DNA from: Ascaphus truei
Lineage: Eukaryota > Chordata > Amphibia > Anura > Ascaphidae
Assembly: GCA_036426205.1 (NCBI GenBank)
Contig: CM071568.1
Coordinates: 49,383,045-49,447,044 of the forward strand
Length of the DNA stretch: 64,000 nt
Direction: 5' to 3'
In this document: in pieces, positions 1 to 10,664 of the stretch
How positions within the stretch are numbered: the first letter of the stretch is position 1
Layout of the letters: each line of letters starts with the position of its first letter
Notes under the pieces: generated by a model
The model's input: the letters and a program-made list of their open reading frames with translations, nothing else
What the model was told of the DNA's origin: nothing
Database searches by the model: none
Program-made: the position numbers and the translations under genes

Positions 1-330
1 AGGGGTGGGTAATGGGGATGATACGAATGACCGTTGGTTTCAAAGCTAAGCATGGCTACTTGCCCATAAAGAATTTAAAGGCAAGACAGGAAAGGTGAAC
101 TTTGTGCCTAGACCCAAGTAATAGCCAATCTAGTTATTTGAACATTTCACAGTGAAGTGTGTTGTAGTTACATTGTTGGACAAAGCAGCATATTGAGTTG
201 TAGAGGGTGTCTAGTTTGCTAAGGTGAGTTTGGGGTGCTGTACCATATACTATGTCCCCATAGTCTACAAGTGGCATTAGAAACAGAAACGTTGGTAATA
301 AATCACCTAATTTGAATCATATTTGTAGTG
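1..330 (-). mobile_element. Rex1-like LINE, reverse transcriptase C-terminal fragment
   Basis: The minus strand reads, with interruptions, as the region just after the catalytic core of a Rex1/Babar-type non-LTR reverse transcriptase. A clear block is DYGDIVYGTAPQT, followed by SKLDTLYNS and an HCEMFK-like stretch. The frame contains stops, so this is a dead fragment cut by the window edge. It may be the same broad group as the plus-strand LINE at 39.9-41.4 kb. Clade assignment is by recall of family motifs only. Confidence 0.55.
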
Positions 331-1130
331 CTACTCATCTTTTGCATTCATTATCAAATCATCTTTTGAGGGCTCCCGCACTCGCATGTATTACCTCTAA
401 TTTAATTAATACGTTGGGAGCCCAACCAGGTTTGTCACCACTCCGGGTTTGACCCGGAGACTACTGGTTTTGGCGACATACCTCTGGGCTACAGGTTTAG
501 CCTGTTAATCTCCGGGTGGCAGCGGGGTGTGGCTGTGACTCCCGGCATTCTCATGCATCTCCTCCTGCAACTCCCGTGAACATGGCTACGCGGTGTCAAA
601 TGACACAGCGTTGCCATGACAATGGAACGCTACCTGATGTAACAGCATCATGTGAAGCCCATTGCCATGGTAAGGAACGCTAACGTGGCATCACAACGCA
701 TGCAGTGTAACATTGTGACGTCACATAGTGGCCCAGTTGTCATGGCAACGCGCATCATTTTATGCCGCCAGCACCAAGTTCACCTGGAGTTCAGGGGAGA
801 TGCAGGAGAATGTCAGGAGACGCTGCACCATGCTGCCGCTGCTGGTAAAAGAGAATATTTTTTACATTTTTCTCCGAGTTAGCCATCAGTAGAAGGTGGC
901 AACCCTGAGCCCAACTAAGGCCCTGGCAACTGTTTCAGGTCTGTCTCAGGTATTTATCCAAGAAACCTTTTGATGTGTGCTGCTTTCTGATGTTTAGCTG
1001 AAAACAGCAGCCATTGAAGGACAGTTGACCAACCTTCTAGTTGGCAAAGCAGAGAGGAGGGATTCCAAGCACTCCTCTTGAAATCCAGGCTGGACTGCAG
1101 CATTCCCTGCACTCTTACTTCCAGCCTTAC
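331..1130. other. Non-coding stretch 3' of the last visible RING-gene exon
   Basis: About 70 AT-rich bases are followed, from 410 to 900, by GC-rich sequence with CpGs and repeated GTTGCCATGG/CAACGC-type words, like the repeat-derived sequence at 17.2 and 24.9 kb. The short frames here show no domain. Bases 900-1130 are the start of the intron after exon 4 of the minus-strand gene. Confidence 0.4.
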
Positions 1131-1233
1131 CTTCAGTTCTTCAATTTCACTCTGTAAAATGCTCTCTTTCTTCACCATGTGTCTCCGCTGTGAGTCAAGT
1201 CGAGACTCCATCTCCTGTTTTGTTTCCTCAACT
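1131..1233 (-). CDS. Exon 4 of NRDP1/RNF151-like E3 ligase (coiled-coil start)
   Basis: Minus-strand exon encoding residues 171-204 of the joined frame, from VEETKQEMESRL to SEIEELK. Its first base completes the Arg codon split by the previous exon. It is bounded by an acceptor ending CTAG and a strong GTAAGG donor, and ends in phase 0. The sequence is rich in Glu, Lys, Arg and Leu with heptad-like spacing, as expected for the coiled coil that follows the zinc fingers in NRDP1-type ligases and mediates oligomerisation. The reading frame stays open past the donor into non-helical sequence, so the splice boundary rather than a stop defines the end. The rest of the protein (in NRDP1, the substrate-binding part) would lie left of base 1. 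Host-gene status rests on the matching phases of all four exons. Confidence 0.75.
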
Positions 1234-2974
1234 CTAGATCATCTCAGACCAAGGAAAATTATGTATTTATTGGGTGTATTACTTTGCTCTTACTTTCCTA
1301 CTAGCAGATCACAGTTTGTAGACATATGGGGTAACTTTTTTTTTTTTTTTTAATTCTTTGCCTATAAAACTTAGGCAAACAAACCCACCACGTTATAATG
1401 AAAAAGTATCTCCATTGACACCAATGGATGTTTTCTCGTATAGGTGGTGCAGTATTTTTGCTCAGCAGTTTGCAGAGGCGCCACCATTTAAAAAAAAAAA
1501 ACACAAAACAAACAACACTATGTCTTAACTATATTCTTACAGGTCATTTATCAAACTTTCCATAGTGCACACATTTTTTTCATCAAGATTGTTGCGTTTT
1601 AAGGAAAGTAATATGTTTTCTTTTCATGTATGGTCTATCCTCTAAATATCATTAAATCCAACTGATCTTACACACTTAAAATTACTTTAATGCTTAAACA
1701 AATCTGCTTGGCCCTGGCCTAACAGGATTTTGCCTTTGTCAATGTTAAACAAATACTTTATATACCATTTCATCATAAGGTATCTGAAATTTGAAAGCTT
1801 TGTGATATCTAAAACCATTATAATGCTTCAATATAATGGTGGTTAAGTTGTATTAATATTGCATGTATTGATGAATGGCCTAACCAAAGAACTGCGTTCT
1901 TATACCTGGGATACCACCCACCCAATCCTGGTGATAACGGACTCTCGCTGGGAGTCACAACCTTACTCTGGTACTTTGATGGGTTCTGGGAACAAGAGTC
2001 CCAGGGCTCCCAGAATTTACACAACCAGTTACACAATCCCTGTACACACACAGTAATAATTCTAGCCAACCCTATTACCCTGGTGGTCCCTGGGTCATCC
2101 ACTTAGACGCATTGCCAAATTAGTTAATCACAATGCACATACAGTAACAACCCTAGTCTAAACTCTACTAGGGGGTAGAGTTTGCCACACCAGGCTATGA
2201 GTTACCCAAGGTACACGCCCACCACTCCTGCTAATCCCTGACCCCATAAGAGATCACTTCCCCTTCAATGACGTTTCTACCTGTACTGTTACCCAGGATT
2301 ACTGGGGATGCCGAGATCCCAGTCAACTGCCAGGTTCACAGAAATCCCAGTAAGCGCTCTAAAGCAAATACTACCCTACCACAAGTCACAATTACACAAA
2401 ACTACGCGGGCTAACACTCATGACCAGAATAAGCGATTCACAGGATTAATATAGATGGGTTACACAAAATATACATACAGTCACAATAGTGAAAGAAACA
2501 GGAGGGTATGGAGAAGAGTTTTTATTTTAAAACTTACAATAAGTTCAGTTCTAACTCTAGGTTGGGATAAAACTTTTTGGGTGCTGGCTGGAACAGCGGG
2601 ACAATTGCACAGATCAACGTACTCTAAGACAGAGATCACAGCATTGAATGTCTTTCTCCGTAATCTGAATAACCAGGCATGGGGTTTTAAAAGTTTCCTG
2701 GCCCATTAACCCTTGTAGGGTTTTTGGGCCAATCATCATGTTTAATCTTCAGCCAATCACGAGACTGCCCCAAACTAACTGAAAAATAAGAGGGATCCAG
2801 CCCAGAAGGGTTACTAACGGTTACGCTTAGTCTAAATGTATGGACTCATCTCAGCAGGTATCAGTGCAGCAAATGGAGAAGCTACATGTTACACAGGATA
2901 GAGGAACCACTGCGGCATCTAGTGGAGTGACTGGGGAGGTTATCCAGTACATATATCATTAACTGTACACTATT
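1234..2974. other. Intron 3 sequence with an LTR-like block
   Basis: Bases 1234-1860 are AT-rich with poly-T and poly-A runs and no coding signal. From about 1860 to 2960 the composition resembles LTR-retrotransposon sequence: the minus strand carries an AATAAA box near 2530 and short unique-looking frames. I could not find matching TG...CA ends or a target-site duplication, so no element boundaries are given. Confidence 0.3.
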
Positions 2975-3498
2975 TGTGGCTGGGCCTTAACCCCTGTCTA
3001 AAAAGGCTTCAATAGAAAGCCTGTATTGGTCTAATGAATCCATCAGGGAGCTGGTTAATTGCAGCAACAGACAATTAGCCAATCTCCACCTGGCTCATCA
3101 GACAGGTAAAACCTCCTGCTTGAACTGCAGGGGATCGTTCTAGCACATGGAAGGTGTTTGCTGACAGAGGGATACCAGGGAACCAGACCCTCTATTCCAG
3201 GGCACAGTGGTCATTGGAACCCACCAGAGGGTGCACCCCCACGGACACCCACGCAGACCCGGACTGATGGAAAGTGCCTCTGATAACAGGAACCTCTTTG
3301 GACTTTGGATCAGAAGCTGGTAAGAGGCCTATCCTCCCAACACTTCAGATAGGGACTGGGAGAGGGAGTTAGCTCTTACAAAGGAATAGGTTGTTTATTT
3401 GTAGCTGTATTGTTTGAAGATATGGGCTAAATAAAAGCCCAGGTTTATTTTCCCCAATATATGTCTCCCTGGTCATACATCGGCCCTTGTCTCCTACA
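2975..3498 (+). mobile_element. Solo LTR, family A (524 bp), TSD ctatt
   Basis: The element starts TGTGGCTGGG and ends CTCCTACA. It is flanked on both sides by the exact 5-bp duplication ctatt (2970-2974 and 3499-3503). A polyadenylation signal (AATAAA) lies at about 3430, in the region expected for R. No internal retroviral-type coding sequence lies next to it, so it is a solo LTR left by LTR-LTR recombination. Two minus-strand relatives lie at 23677-24280 and 57151-57642 and share the block around 'CTCTTTGGACTTTGG' and the terminus 'CTCCTACA'. Confidence 0.8.
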
Positions 3499-3584
3499 CT
3501 ATTGCAAAATAAATGTCCTGATACATCGCGCTAAAATTAAGGGACCTGATGTGATAGAGAGGCAGCAGGCTGGGCTGAAACTGG

Positions 3585-3858
3585 GGAAGAAACTCAGGAT
3601 CATTCAAGCGTCTTCAATATGGAAAAGGAAGACCTCCCAGGTGTAGAAAATGGAAAACCAAGGCAGATAATACTATAATAACATTTATAATTTATGTTAA
3701 TAAAAAAATTGAAATACACTCACAAATTCCACTTGGAAATATTGATTTGATACCAGTGAATGGGTCAAACTATAAAACACAAATTTCCATTTTCTACGCC
3801 TGGGAGGTCTTCCTTTGACATATTGAAAACACTTAAATGATCCCTGAGTTTCTTCTAC
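3585..3858. repeat. Foldback repeat with ~75-bp arms
   Basis: Bases about 3585-3657 and 3785-3858 are inverted copies of each other with few mismatches (shared block GGAAGACCTCCCAGG and its complement), separated by about 125 AT-rich bases. This is consistent with a small foldback or MITE-type element; no TSD was identified. The rest of 3499-4373 is AT-rich sequence in which I see no gene. Confidence 0.5.
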
Positions 3859-4872
3859 CTAATATGAACATGCTCATCTAAAGATGGATACCATGTGAGT
3901 GGGTTTAACCCCTTTTGCACACTACTCAACTCTAGTAGTTTACATATGCAAAATATTTATTTGCATCTTTTTTCATAACCCTGTGATTGTTTACATTTAA
4001 AGATGTACATTTAGTTAAAACCATTTAGATAGCGAAGCATTTGTATTAACGTGTTATCAATGATATGAAAGAGAGGAGATGATGTGTTCCAGGTCCCCAG
4101 CCTAACCCAGAACCTACAAAAATTTTTTTTTTAATTTTTTGTGTACCACCTGAACCTATAGAGACCTCTCTAGATGATAAACCTATGTCTAACCTAGAAT
4201 TTCTCTCGTACCTTGTCATTCACATAGTGAGTTATGAATAACAAATTATAACAAACGGCAAAATATAATAGATTGAACAGTGTCCCCAAACTGGGGTAAT
4301 AACTATGAAAAAACATAGTGATAAACTTTGGCCACCAGAGCACCGTGAATTTCTCTTGTAAGTACACAAAATGTGCTCATATTTTAAGAATTAACAAACC
4401 AAACATCAACGTCCATCTTCATATTAAGCCTTCTTGCTGAGAAATGCCCTGACCTCTTTTTCCAGAACAAGGAATTTTCTTTCTTAATTATTTTGTACTG
4501 TATTAGATAAGTTTAGCAGGATACTCAGTTCCCACCTTCATCAGCGTTCCTCCACTTAAGCATTTCTCTCCTGTTCTGGAAGGTTTCAGGAAAAATCAGG
4601 ATTGTATTTTTGGATAGATTAGCTGTTGCATATGGCTGATACATTTAATATGACTCGCCCTGGTAACATTAGAATTTCCAACTATGTATGTCTTTGATGA
4701 TCATTTTCCGACTGGTTTGAACCTAATGACCTATGTCTTGAGGACTGGGGTTTGGGTTCTCTATCCAACACTTCTTTTAGTAAAGATTGTATTAATTCCA
4801 ACCTGTTAATGCCTTTTTCAGAACCATCTGGCACCCCTACAATACTTAGATTTGAGCTATCTCGATTTTCAG

Positions 4873-6157
4873 AATAAGGGTCTGTGTCAGAGTTTTTGCA
4901 GTCGAGCAACAGAGGAAAGGGCGTATCTTTGTCATATAGCGGAGGGAAAAAACGACAGTTTTTTCTACCTTTTGAATGTGAGAAGAGAATGTGAGAAATT
5001 AGTCGAGTGTGACCCCTAGGCAGCGTGCTTGGACTACTGGGTGAATGATAGTACTTCCAACAGTAATGTGGAAGGAGGAAATAGGGCCAGGTTTGGGAGG
5101 AAGTATGAGGAACTCTGTTTTTGCCATGTTGTGTTTAAGTCGGCAGAGGGCCATCCAGGATGATAAGGCCGAGAGACATTCAGAAACTTTAGTTTGTACA
5201 GCAGGTGTAAGGTCGGGGGTAGAAAGGTAAATGTGTGTGTCATCAGCATAGAGGTGCTATTTGAACCCAAGAGATGTGATTAGGTAACCTAGAGAGAGTG
5301 TGTAAAGAGAAAAGAGAAGGGGTTCCAGGACAGAGCCCTGGGGTACCCCCACAGAGAGATTGATAGAGGAGGAGGTGTTAGCAAAAGAGACACTGAAAGG
5401 ACGATGGGAGAGGTAAGAGGAGATCCAGGATAGAGCTTTGTTACGAATGCCAAGAGTATGGAGAATGTGAAGGAGAAGAGGGTGGGCCACAGTATCAAAT
5501 GCTGCAGAGAGGTTGAGTAATATGAGCAGAGTGTAATGACCTCTGTCTTTGGCAGCATGGAGGTCATTGGTTATTTTAGTGAGGGCTGTTTCAGTGGAGT
5601 GAGCAGTGCGGAAGACAGATTGTAGAGGGTCTACGAGAGAATAGGTGTTGAGAAAATGGAGCAAGCAAGAGAATACAAGACATTCAAGGAGTTCAGAGGC
5701 AAAAGGCAGGAGGGAGACATGTCGGTAGTTAGAAAGACAGGTAGGGTCAAGCTTGCTGTTTTTGAGTAATGGTATAACTGTTGCATGTTTGAAGGAAGAG
5801 GGAAAGGTACCAGAGTAGAGGGAGGAGTTAAAATGTGTGTGAGTGTAGGATTATATTAGGAGCAAGAGGTTTTAAGAGATGGGAGGGAATGGTGTCAAGA
5901 GGGCAGGTGGTAGAAGGAGAAGAGGAGATCAGCAATGACACATCCTCCTCTGAGACAGTGGATAAAGAGTCAAGGAATGCAGGAGGAGAGTTAGGAAGAG
6001 GTGTAGGATGGGAGGAGGATAAAGAGGGGATGGCGTGATGTATGGATTCCACCTTTGCCTTGAAATAGTCGGCAAAGTCCTGAGGTGAGATGGAGGACGA
6101 AGAGTCGGCGTGGATTAGACTTGTGCGTGTTGATTAGTGAAGAAAAGTAGGTTTCGT
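4873..6157 (-). mobile_element. L2-like LINE, internal RT fragment (copy 1)
   Basis: The minus-strand translation contains L2-type reverse transcriptase blocks: [37 protein letters not shown], a PFSVSFA stretch and [19 protein letters not shown]. It is closely related to the longer copy at 26.6-28.8 kb. Both ends are internal truncations: there is no L2 3' tail here and no endonuclease domain. Its catalytic FDTV block is intact but the frame is broken downstream. It lies exactly between the two copies of the L1-like segment. Confidence 0.75.
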
Positions 6158-6675
6158 GCTCATATTTTAAGAATTAACAAACCAAACATCAACGTCCATC
6201 TTCATATTAAGCCTTCTTGCTGAGAAATGCCCTGACCTCTTTTTCCAGAACAAAGGAATTTTCTTTAATTATTTTGTACTGTATGTAGATAAGTTTAGCA
6301 GGATACTTCAGTTCCCACCTTCATCAGCGGTTCCTCCACTTAAGCATTTCTCTCCTGTTCTGGCAGGTTTCAGGAAAAATCAGGATATGATATTTTTGGA
6401 TAGATTAGCTGTTGCATATGCCTGATACATTTTAATATGACTCGCCCTGGTAACGTTAGAATTTCCAAAATACTGTATGTCTTTGATGATCATTTTCAGC
6501 TGGTTTGAACCTTAATGACCTATGTGCTTGAGGACTGGGGTTTGGGGTTCTCTATCCAACACTTCTTTTAGTAAAGATTGTATTAATTCCAACCTGTTAA
6601 TGCCTTTTTCAGAACCATCTGGCACCCCTACAATACTTAGATTTGAGCTATCTCGATTTTCAGAATCCTCTAGCT

Positions 6676-7503
6676 CTGAGGTGGGCAAGCCACAAGTGGC
6701 GAATTGGCCATGAAAGTGTGGCGAATTTGAGTTTGCCAGTGTGTCCAGATTAAAATTTGTCTAGGCGGGAAGCACGGCGGTGGCGGCAAGTGCGAGTGTG
6801 GCGGAAGCGGTGGCGGCCAATGGAAACGCTGGTACTGAAGGGGCAGGCCACAGACAGTGGCTGGGAGCAGTGTGGAGGCGAGTGCTGAGTGGATACAACA
6901 AGAAACAAAGAAGTCCAGAGCAACATCCAATGTGACAAAACTACACAGTGAAATACCTATATATCTCTTGAAAAAGGGTCATATAGTTAACCCTTTGGCC
7001 TAAGCGTATAAGCCTACGAGCCACATCCAGGCATGACCAAATTCGCCGGTCCTAACACTAACTGATTCAAATTCTTATTTACCTCTATAATTAGAGGCAG
7101 GATGGTCCTAGCATTGAACCTGTCGCAATCAGCTGCATGAAAAGAAAACCTGCTTACTTGGGAAATGGGGAGGGGCGAGCTTTAAACCCTTGGAGGGAGG
7201 AGCCACTGACCTCCAGAACAGCTGAGACCAGCTGGAAAAAGTTAATGAACACACAGATACCCAGCAAGCTCTAAGAAAACACAGAAAAATTAACACAATA
7301 TATATATGTATATAAGTGTCAATTGGAGTGCTACTCCAAGTGCTGCATGGAGGAGAGGATGACCAATCAGCCGCCGGCGGAGCCCAAACCGGCGACAGAG
7401 ACTAATATTGGGAGGGAAGGGGGGATTTTTACATGGTGTAGCGAATTTCAATTCTCATTCGCCACACCTGTGGCTACATTGAAAAATACATTGCCCACCT
7501 ATG
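6676..7503. mobile_element. Non-autonomous hAT element with 8-bp TSD
   Basis: Terminal inverted repeats CTGAGGTGGGCAA on the left and its near-complement TTGCCCACCTATG on the right are flanked by a perfect 8-bp duplication, ctctagct, at 6668-6675 and 7504-7511. The GGTGGGCAA core and 8-bp TSD are hallmarks of hAT/Charlie-type transposons. No transposase frame is present. It contains a dispersed repeat (6889-7130) also seen at 32.6 and 49.9 kb. It is inserted in the L1-like fragment and is therefore younger than it. Confidence 0.8.
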
Positions 7504-7830
7504 CTCTAGCTTGTCTTTGATCTTGGTTAACTCATTTTCAAATAAATAATATTTATTATGTATTTCTTCTTCCTGCATTTCGGGTGCTGAGACCCTTTGA
7601 TGTACAATATTTCCGAATGCCTCTCTTGCAGCTTGAGTTCACTGTGGCCACATATTGGCTTCAATGTTTATGATTGTCTCGCAGCTCCTTTAGGAGCAAA
7701 TGTTGAAAGTCTGGGCCTACTGTGGCCTGTTGGGAATTTTCTGGGTTCTCTTCCTTTTGGTTATTCGCTGGTCTGTCTTTAAGGAAAACTTTAATGGATT
7801 TAGAGTGTATTTCACTCTTATTCTTACCCA

Positions 7831-8369
7831 TTTGTAAAGCCAGGCAAGGTAATGGATATAACTTGTAGAAATATTAATAGATCCACCTTCAGGGACTATT
7901 CACAGCTGCACTACCCGCCCGGCAAACCGGCCACAGCATGGGACCAGTCTTCTTCGTTAATAGCCCCTCCACACGGAATCACCAGGCCTCTAGTGCAGGG
8001 CAGCGATGGCCATTTTGGAGTAACATATGCAAGGTGAGGAAAAAGGGGGGGGGGGAGGAGGAAGAAGAGGCAAAAGAAAAAGGGGGTGATGTAAGTGGTC
8101 AGGGGGGTATCAGAAAGGATGCAGGTGCTATTTTGGAGCGTTAGGTGATGGTATGAAAGGTCAAACCTGCTGTTTTTTTTATCTGATCTGACAGAGCTTG
8201 GAGGGAACATGTCTGCTCAGCTCGATGTCTAGACCACGCCCCCCAGTTCTGCTTTATATAATTTATATACAAACTTAATATGATTAATGGGCGTATCAAC
8301 TACTGTAGGCAGACTGCATCTCAGCAGCTTTGGATTTGTGTCTCATGTCATGTCATGAAGATTTTTTAC
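7831..8369. other. Intron sequence, purine-rich tract
   Basis: No supported gene. A strongly purine-biased stretch with a run of Gs lies at about 8037-8110 (G/A-rich on the plus strand). The remainder is unremarkable intron sequence of the minus-strand RING gene. Confidence 0.4.
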
Positions 8370-8532
8370 CTTAGAAGCTCTAGCTCTGTTCTTAGCTCTG
8401 CTGTACAGTTATGCTGTAAATCTTCAGCACTAAGAATAGTATAGCCGCAACCATTGGGGCACTCCCTGCTCCGGTGCTCACACACTGCCAGATGGGCCTC
8501 CAGGTTCCTTCTCTCCAACTGGGCTGGGCATC
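8370..8532 (-). CDS. Exon 3 of NRDP1/RNF151-like E3 ligase (TRAF-type zinc fingers 2 and 3)
   Basis: Minus-strand exon encoding residues 116-170 of the joined frame, from GCPAQLERRNLEAHL to ELRTELELLR. It supplies the second and third zinc clusters: C117, H129 and C133 pair with C112 of exon 2, and C140, C144, H156 and C158 form CPNGCG...LQHNC. That last block is the one found in NRDP1 (EQGCGL...NHNC) and RNF151 (CPLGCG...RHNC). The exon is bounded by a CTCTCAG acceptor and an AAG/GTAAAA donor. It begins in phase 1 and ends in phase 2, matching both neighbours. The final residues start the coiled coil. The match to TRAF-type fingers is clear; the exact orthologue is not certain. Confidence 0.85.
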
Positions 8533-8727
8533 CTGAGAGCAGAGAACCAGGGTGAGGATACATTACAGCTCACTTATCAATAAAACCAAAACAACTCAAA
8601 ACTAGATTTATAATCATTTTGTTAGTATTCAAGGAGCAGTTCTGCCTTGTCTTTTTCTCATTTTCTTTCAGGAAGCAGGGGACCCGGAGCTGAAATTAAT
8701 GAGGTTCAGCTCTGGAGACCATTGCTT

Positions 8728-8735
<8 letters not shown>

Positions 8736-8790
<55 letters not shown>
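8736..8790. repeat. (CA)n microsatellite
   Basis: An uninterrupted run of about 27 AC dinucleotides, preceded by a short TA stretch. Confidence 0.95.
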
Positions 8791-8792
<2 letters not shown>

Positions 8793-8900
8793 TCATATCA
8801 GTAATTTAGCATATATACTGGGAGCCATATATTCGTCCCTATGCTAAGTGTTTATTACCAATAGGAGTTAGCTGTAAATCCACCACGCATTTGGGTCTAC

Positions 8901-10110
8901 AGGCGGTTCTCACTTTCCAACGTTTCATTTTTCAACGAACGGCATATCCGATGTTTTATAATACAACCCAATGGGCATTTTTCCATCCCCCAAATGCCTT
9001 ATCGCTCATATGACATGACGCCAAGTTGATACAATCGGCTAATCACAAAGGCGCATTCAGGGAAATCGTCCAACTCAGTCTGAACGTTTTGTGGTGTATT
9101 TTTACCCTTAACCATGTCTGACAAAAGCAAAAATGCCAGTGATGTTTCTGCTCAAAAACGGATTAAAAAGCGTGTTACTTTGGAGGTAAAGTTAAACATC
9201 ATAAGGCATTCAGAGAAAGGAGAGACCAATACGGAAATTGGCCGCTCGTTGGATATTCCTTGTATGACAATTGTGGCAATTCTGAAAGACAAGGCCAGAA
9301 TAATGGAGCTGGTTAAGGGCTCAGCTCCTATGCAAGCAAAAACAATAAGGCAGCATGATGAACATATTGCTGAGGTTGAAAAACTCCTCCTTATATGGCT
9401 GGAAGATCAATTCCAGCGCCGTGCGCACATGCGTCTAGCCATAATTCAAGCCAAGGCTTTGAGTCTTTTTGAGAACATTAAGCACCAGTATGGAGAAGGG
9501 TCCAAGAATAAAAAATTCCCTGCAAGTAATGGCTGGTTTATACTTTTTAAAAACAGGGCAAACTTGAATAACATTAAAGTGACCGGGGAAGCTACTAGTG
9601 CTGATGAGGAGGCAGCTAAAACTTTCCCTGCTAAAGTAACAAAAATTATAGAGGATGGTGACTATTGCACTCGTCAACTGTTCAATGTAGACGAGTCTGG
9701 TCTCTACTGAAAGAGAGGAAACATCTATGACTGGTTTTAAAGTGGCAAAGAACAGACTTACTGTACTCTTTTGCATGGATCGAATGCTGCAGGTTATTTA
9801 AAGCTAACACCTTTGCTTGTTTACCATGGAGAAAACCATAGGGCATTTAAGGGCTAAGCAAAGACCACGCTTCCAGTGATTTGGAAGTCCAACCGTAAGG
9901 CATGGGTAACAGGGAGCCTTTTTGAGGACTGGTCCCAACACTATTTCGTTCCTGCTGTGGAATTATATTGCAAGAAGAAGAATCTTGCTTTAAAAGCATT
10001 GCTACTCCTGGACAATGCTCCTGGACGATTTGCATCCAAACATTATGGTTCGTATATCCTTTTATTATACAGACTGTATTTAATAAATATAATATTTATA
10101 CATAATTAGG
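8901..10110 (+). mobile_element. Tigger/pogo DNA transposon, 3'-truncated
   Basis: The left end reads CAGGCGGTTCTCACTTTC after a TA, the form of a Tigger/pogo terminal inverted repeat. The body contains a broken transposase gene. Homology stops at about 10110, where CR1 sequence begins, and no right terminal repeat was found. The truncation most likely reflects the CR1 insertion or an associated deletion. Confidence 0.75.
9114..10040 (+). pseudogene. Tigger-type (pogo) transposase, disrupted
   Basis: The first open segment (9114-9710, 198 residues) starts MSDKSKNASD. It has a CENP-B/pogo helix-turn-helix (KKRVTLEVKLNIIRHSEKGE...), then a second DNA-binding domain with a GWFILFKNRANL block, and reaches the first DDE aspartate block QLFNVDESGLY, where a TGA stop follows. 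The frame then shifts and resumes at about 9876 with KAWVTGSLFEDW and the second aspartate block LLLLDNAPG (usually DNAPGH; the His is replaced). The enzyme would bind element ends and cut and paste at TA. The stop, frameshifts and missing C-terminus make it inactive. TIGD1-type domesticated genes are relatives, but the damage here argues against a host gene. Confidence 0.85.
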
Positions 10111-10229
10111 AAGGTAGATAGGCCAATCTGTTGCCGGGACCGCATGAACCGAACAGTTTGTTGTCTCCCGGGTGCTCGGGTTCGGCACATTGCGGATCGG
10201 GTAGACAGATTATTGGGGGGGGGCTGGGA

Positions 10230-10587
10230 TTGACCCGGCGGTCTTGGTACATGTTGGCACCAATGACAAAGTTAGAGAAAGATGGAGGGTCCTAAAAATG
10301 ATTACAGGGATCTAGGCCAAAAGTTTAAGGCAAGGACCTCCAAGGTAGTATTTTCTGAAATACTACCAGTGCCATGCGCTACCGCAGGGAGACAGTCAGA
10401 GATCAGGGAGGTTAATGCATGGCTAAGAAAGTGGTGTAGGAAGGAGGGGTTTGGATTTTTAGAGCACTGGGACTCCTTTTCTGAGAGGTGCCATCTATGT
10501 TCTAGGGACGGATTGCACCTCAATGAAGAGGGATCTTCTGTGCTAGGGGGGAGAATGCTAAAAAGGTTGGAGGATATTTTAAACTAG
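10230..10587 (+). pseudogene. CR1 ORF1, esterase-domain remnant
   Basis: CR1 ORF1 proteins often carry a C-terminal SGNH-type esterase domain. The remnant shows a VHVGTND block near 10245-10275. After a one-frame shift it continues through KNDYRDLGQKFKAR, VVFSEILPVP and the catalytic-block RDGLHLNEEG near the end (DGxHL), stopping at 10587. The N-terminal part is missing because of 5' truncation. The role in the living element would be RNA binding and particle formation. It cannot be functional here. Confidence 0.7.
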
Positions 10588-10664
10588 GATGGAGGGGGGA
10601 GGGGAATGAAACAGATAATGAACTAAATGGAATAGATGAGGATACAAGGTGGTATGGAGGTAGA

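Larger units (their letters stand above)
4374..7830 (-). mobile_element. L1/Tx1-like LINE ORF1 region, duplicated and interrupted
   Basis: On the minus strand, an ORF1-like start MGKNKSEIHSKSIKVF lies at about 7828, and a downstream block ENRDSSNLSIVGVPDGSEKG lies near 4870-4780 and again near 6660-6570. The second block resembles the coiled-coil/RRM junction of L1-type ORF1 proteins (N-R-..NL.I.GVP). The roughly 500-bp segment 4374-4872 is a near-identical copy of 6157-6665. The copies are separated by an L2 segment (4873-6157), and a hAT element (6676-7503) sits in the 5' part. Numerous 1-bp differences between the copies break the frames. The element is non-functional. Confidence 0.55.

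Noticed and set aside
9435..9776. Minus-strand 113-residue frame
   Set aside because: Antisense shadow of the Tigger transposase gene.
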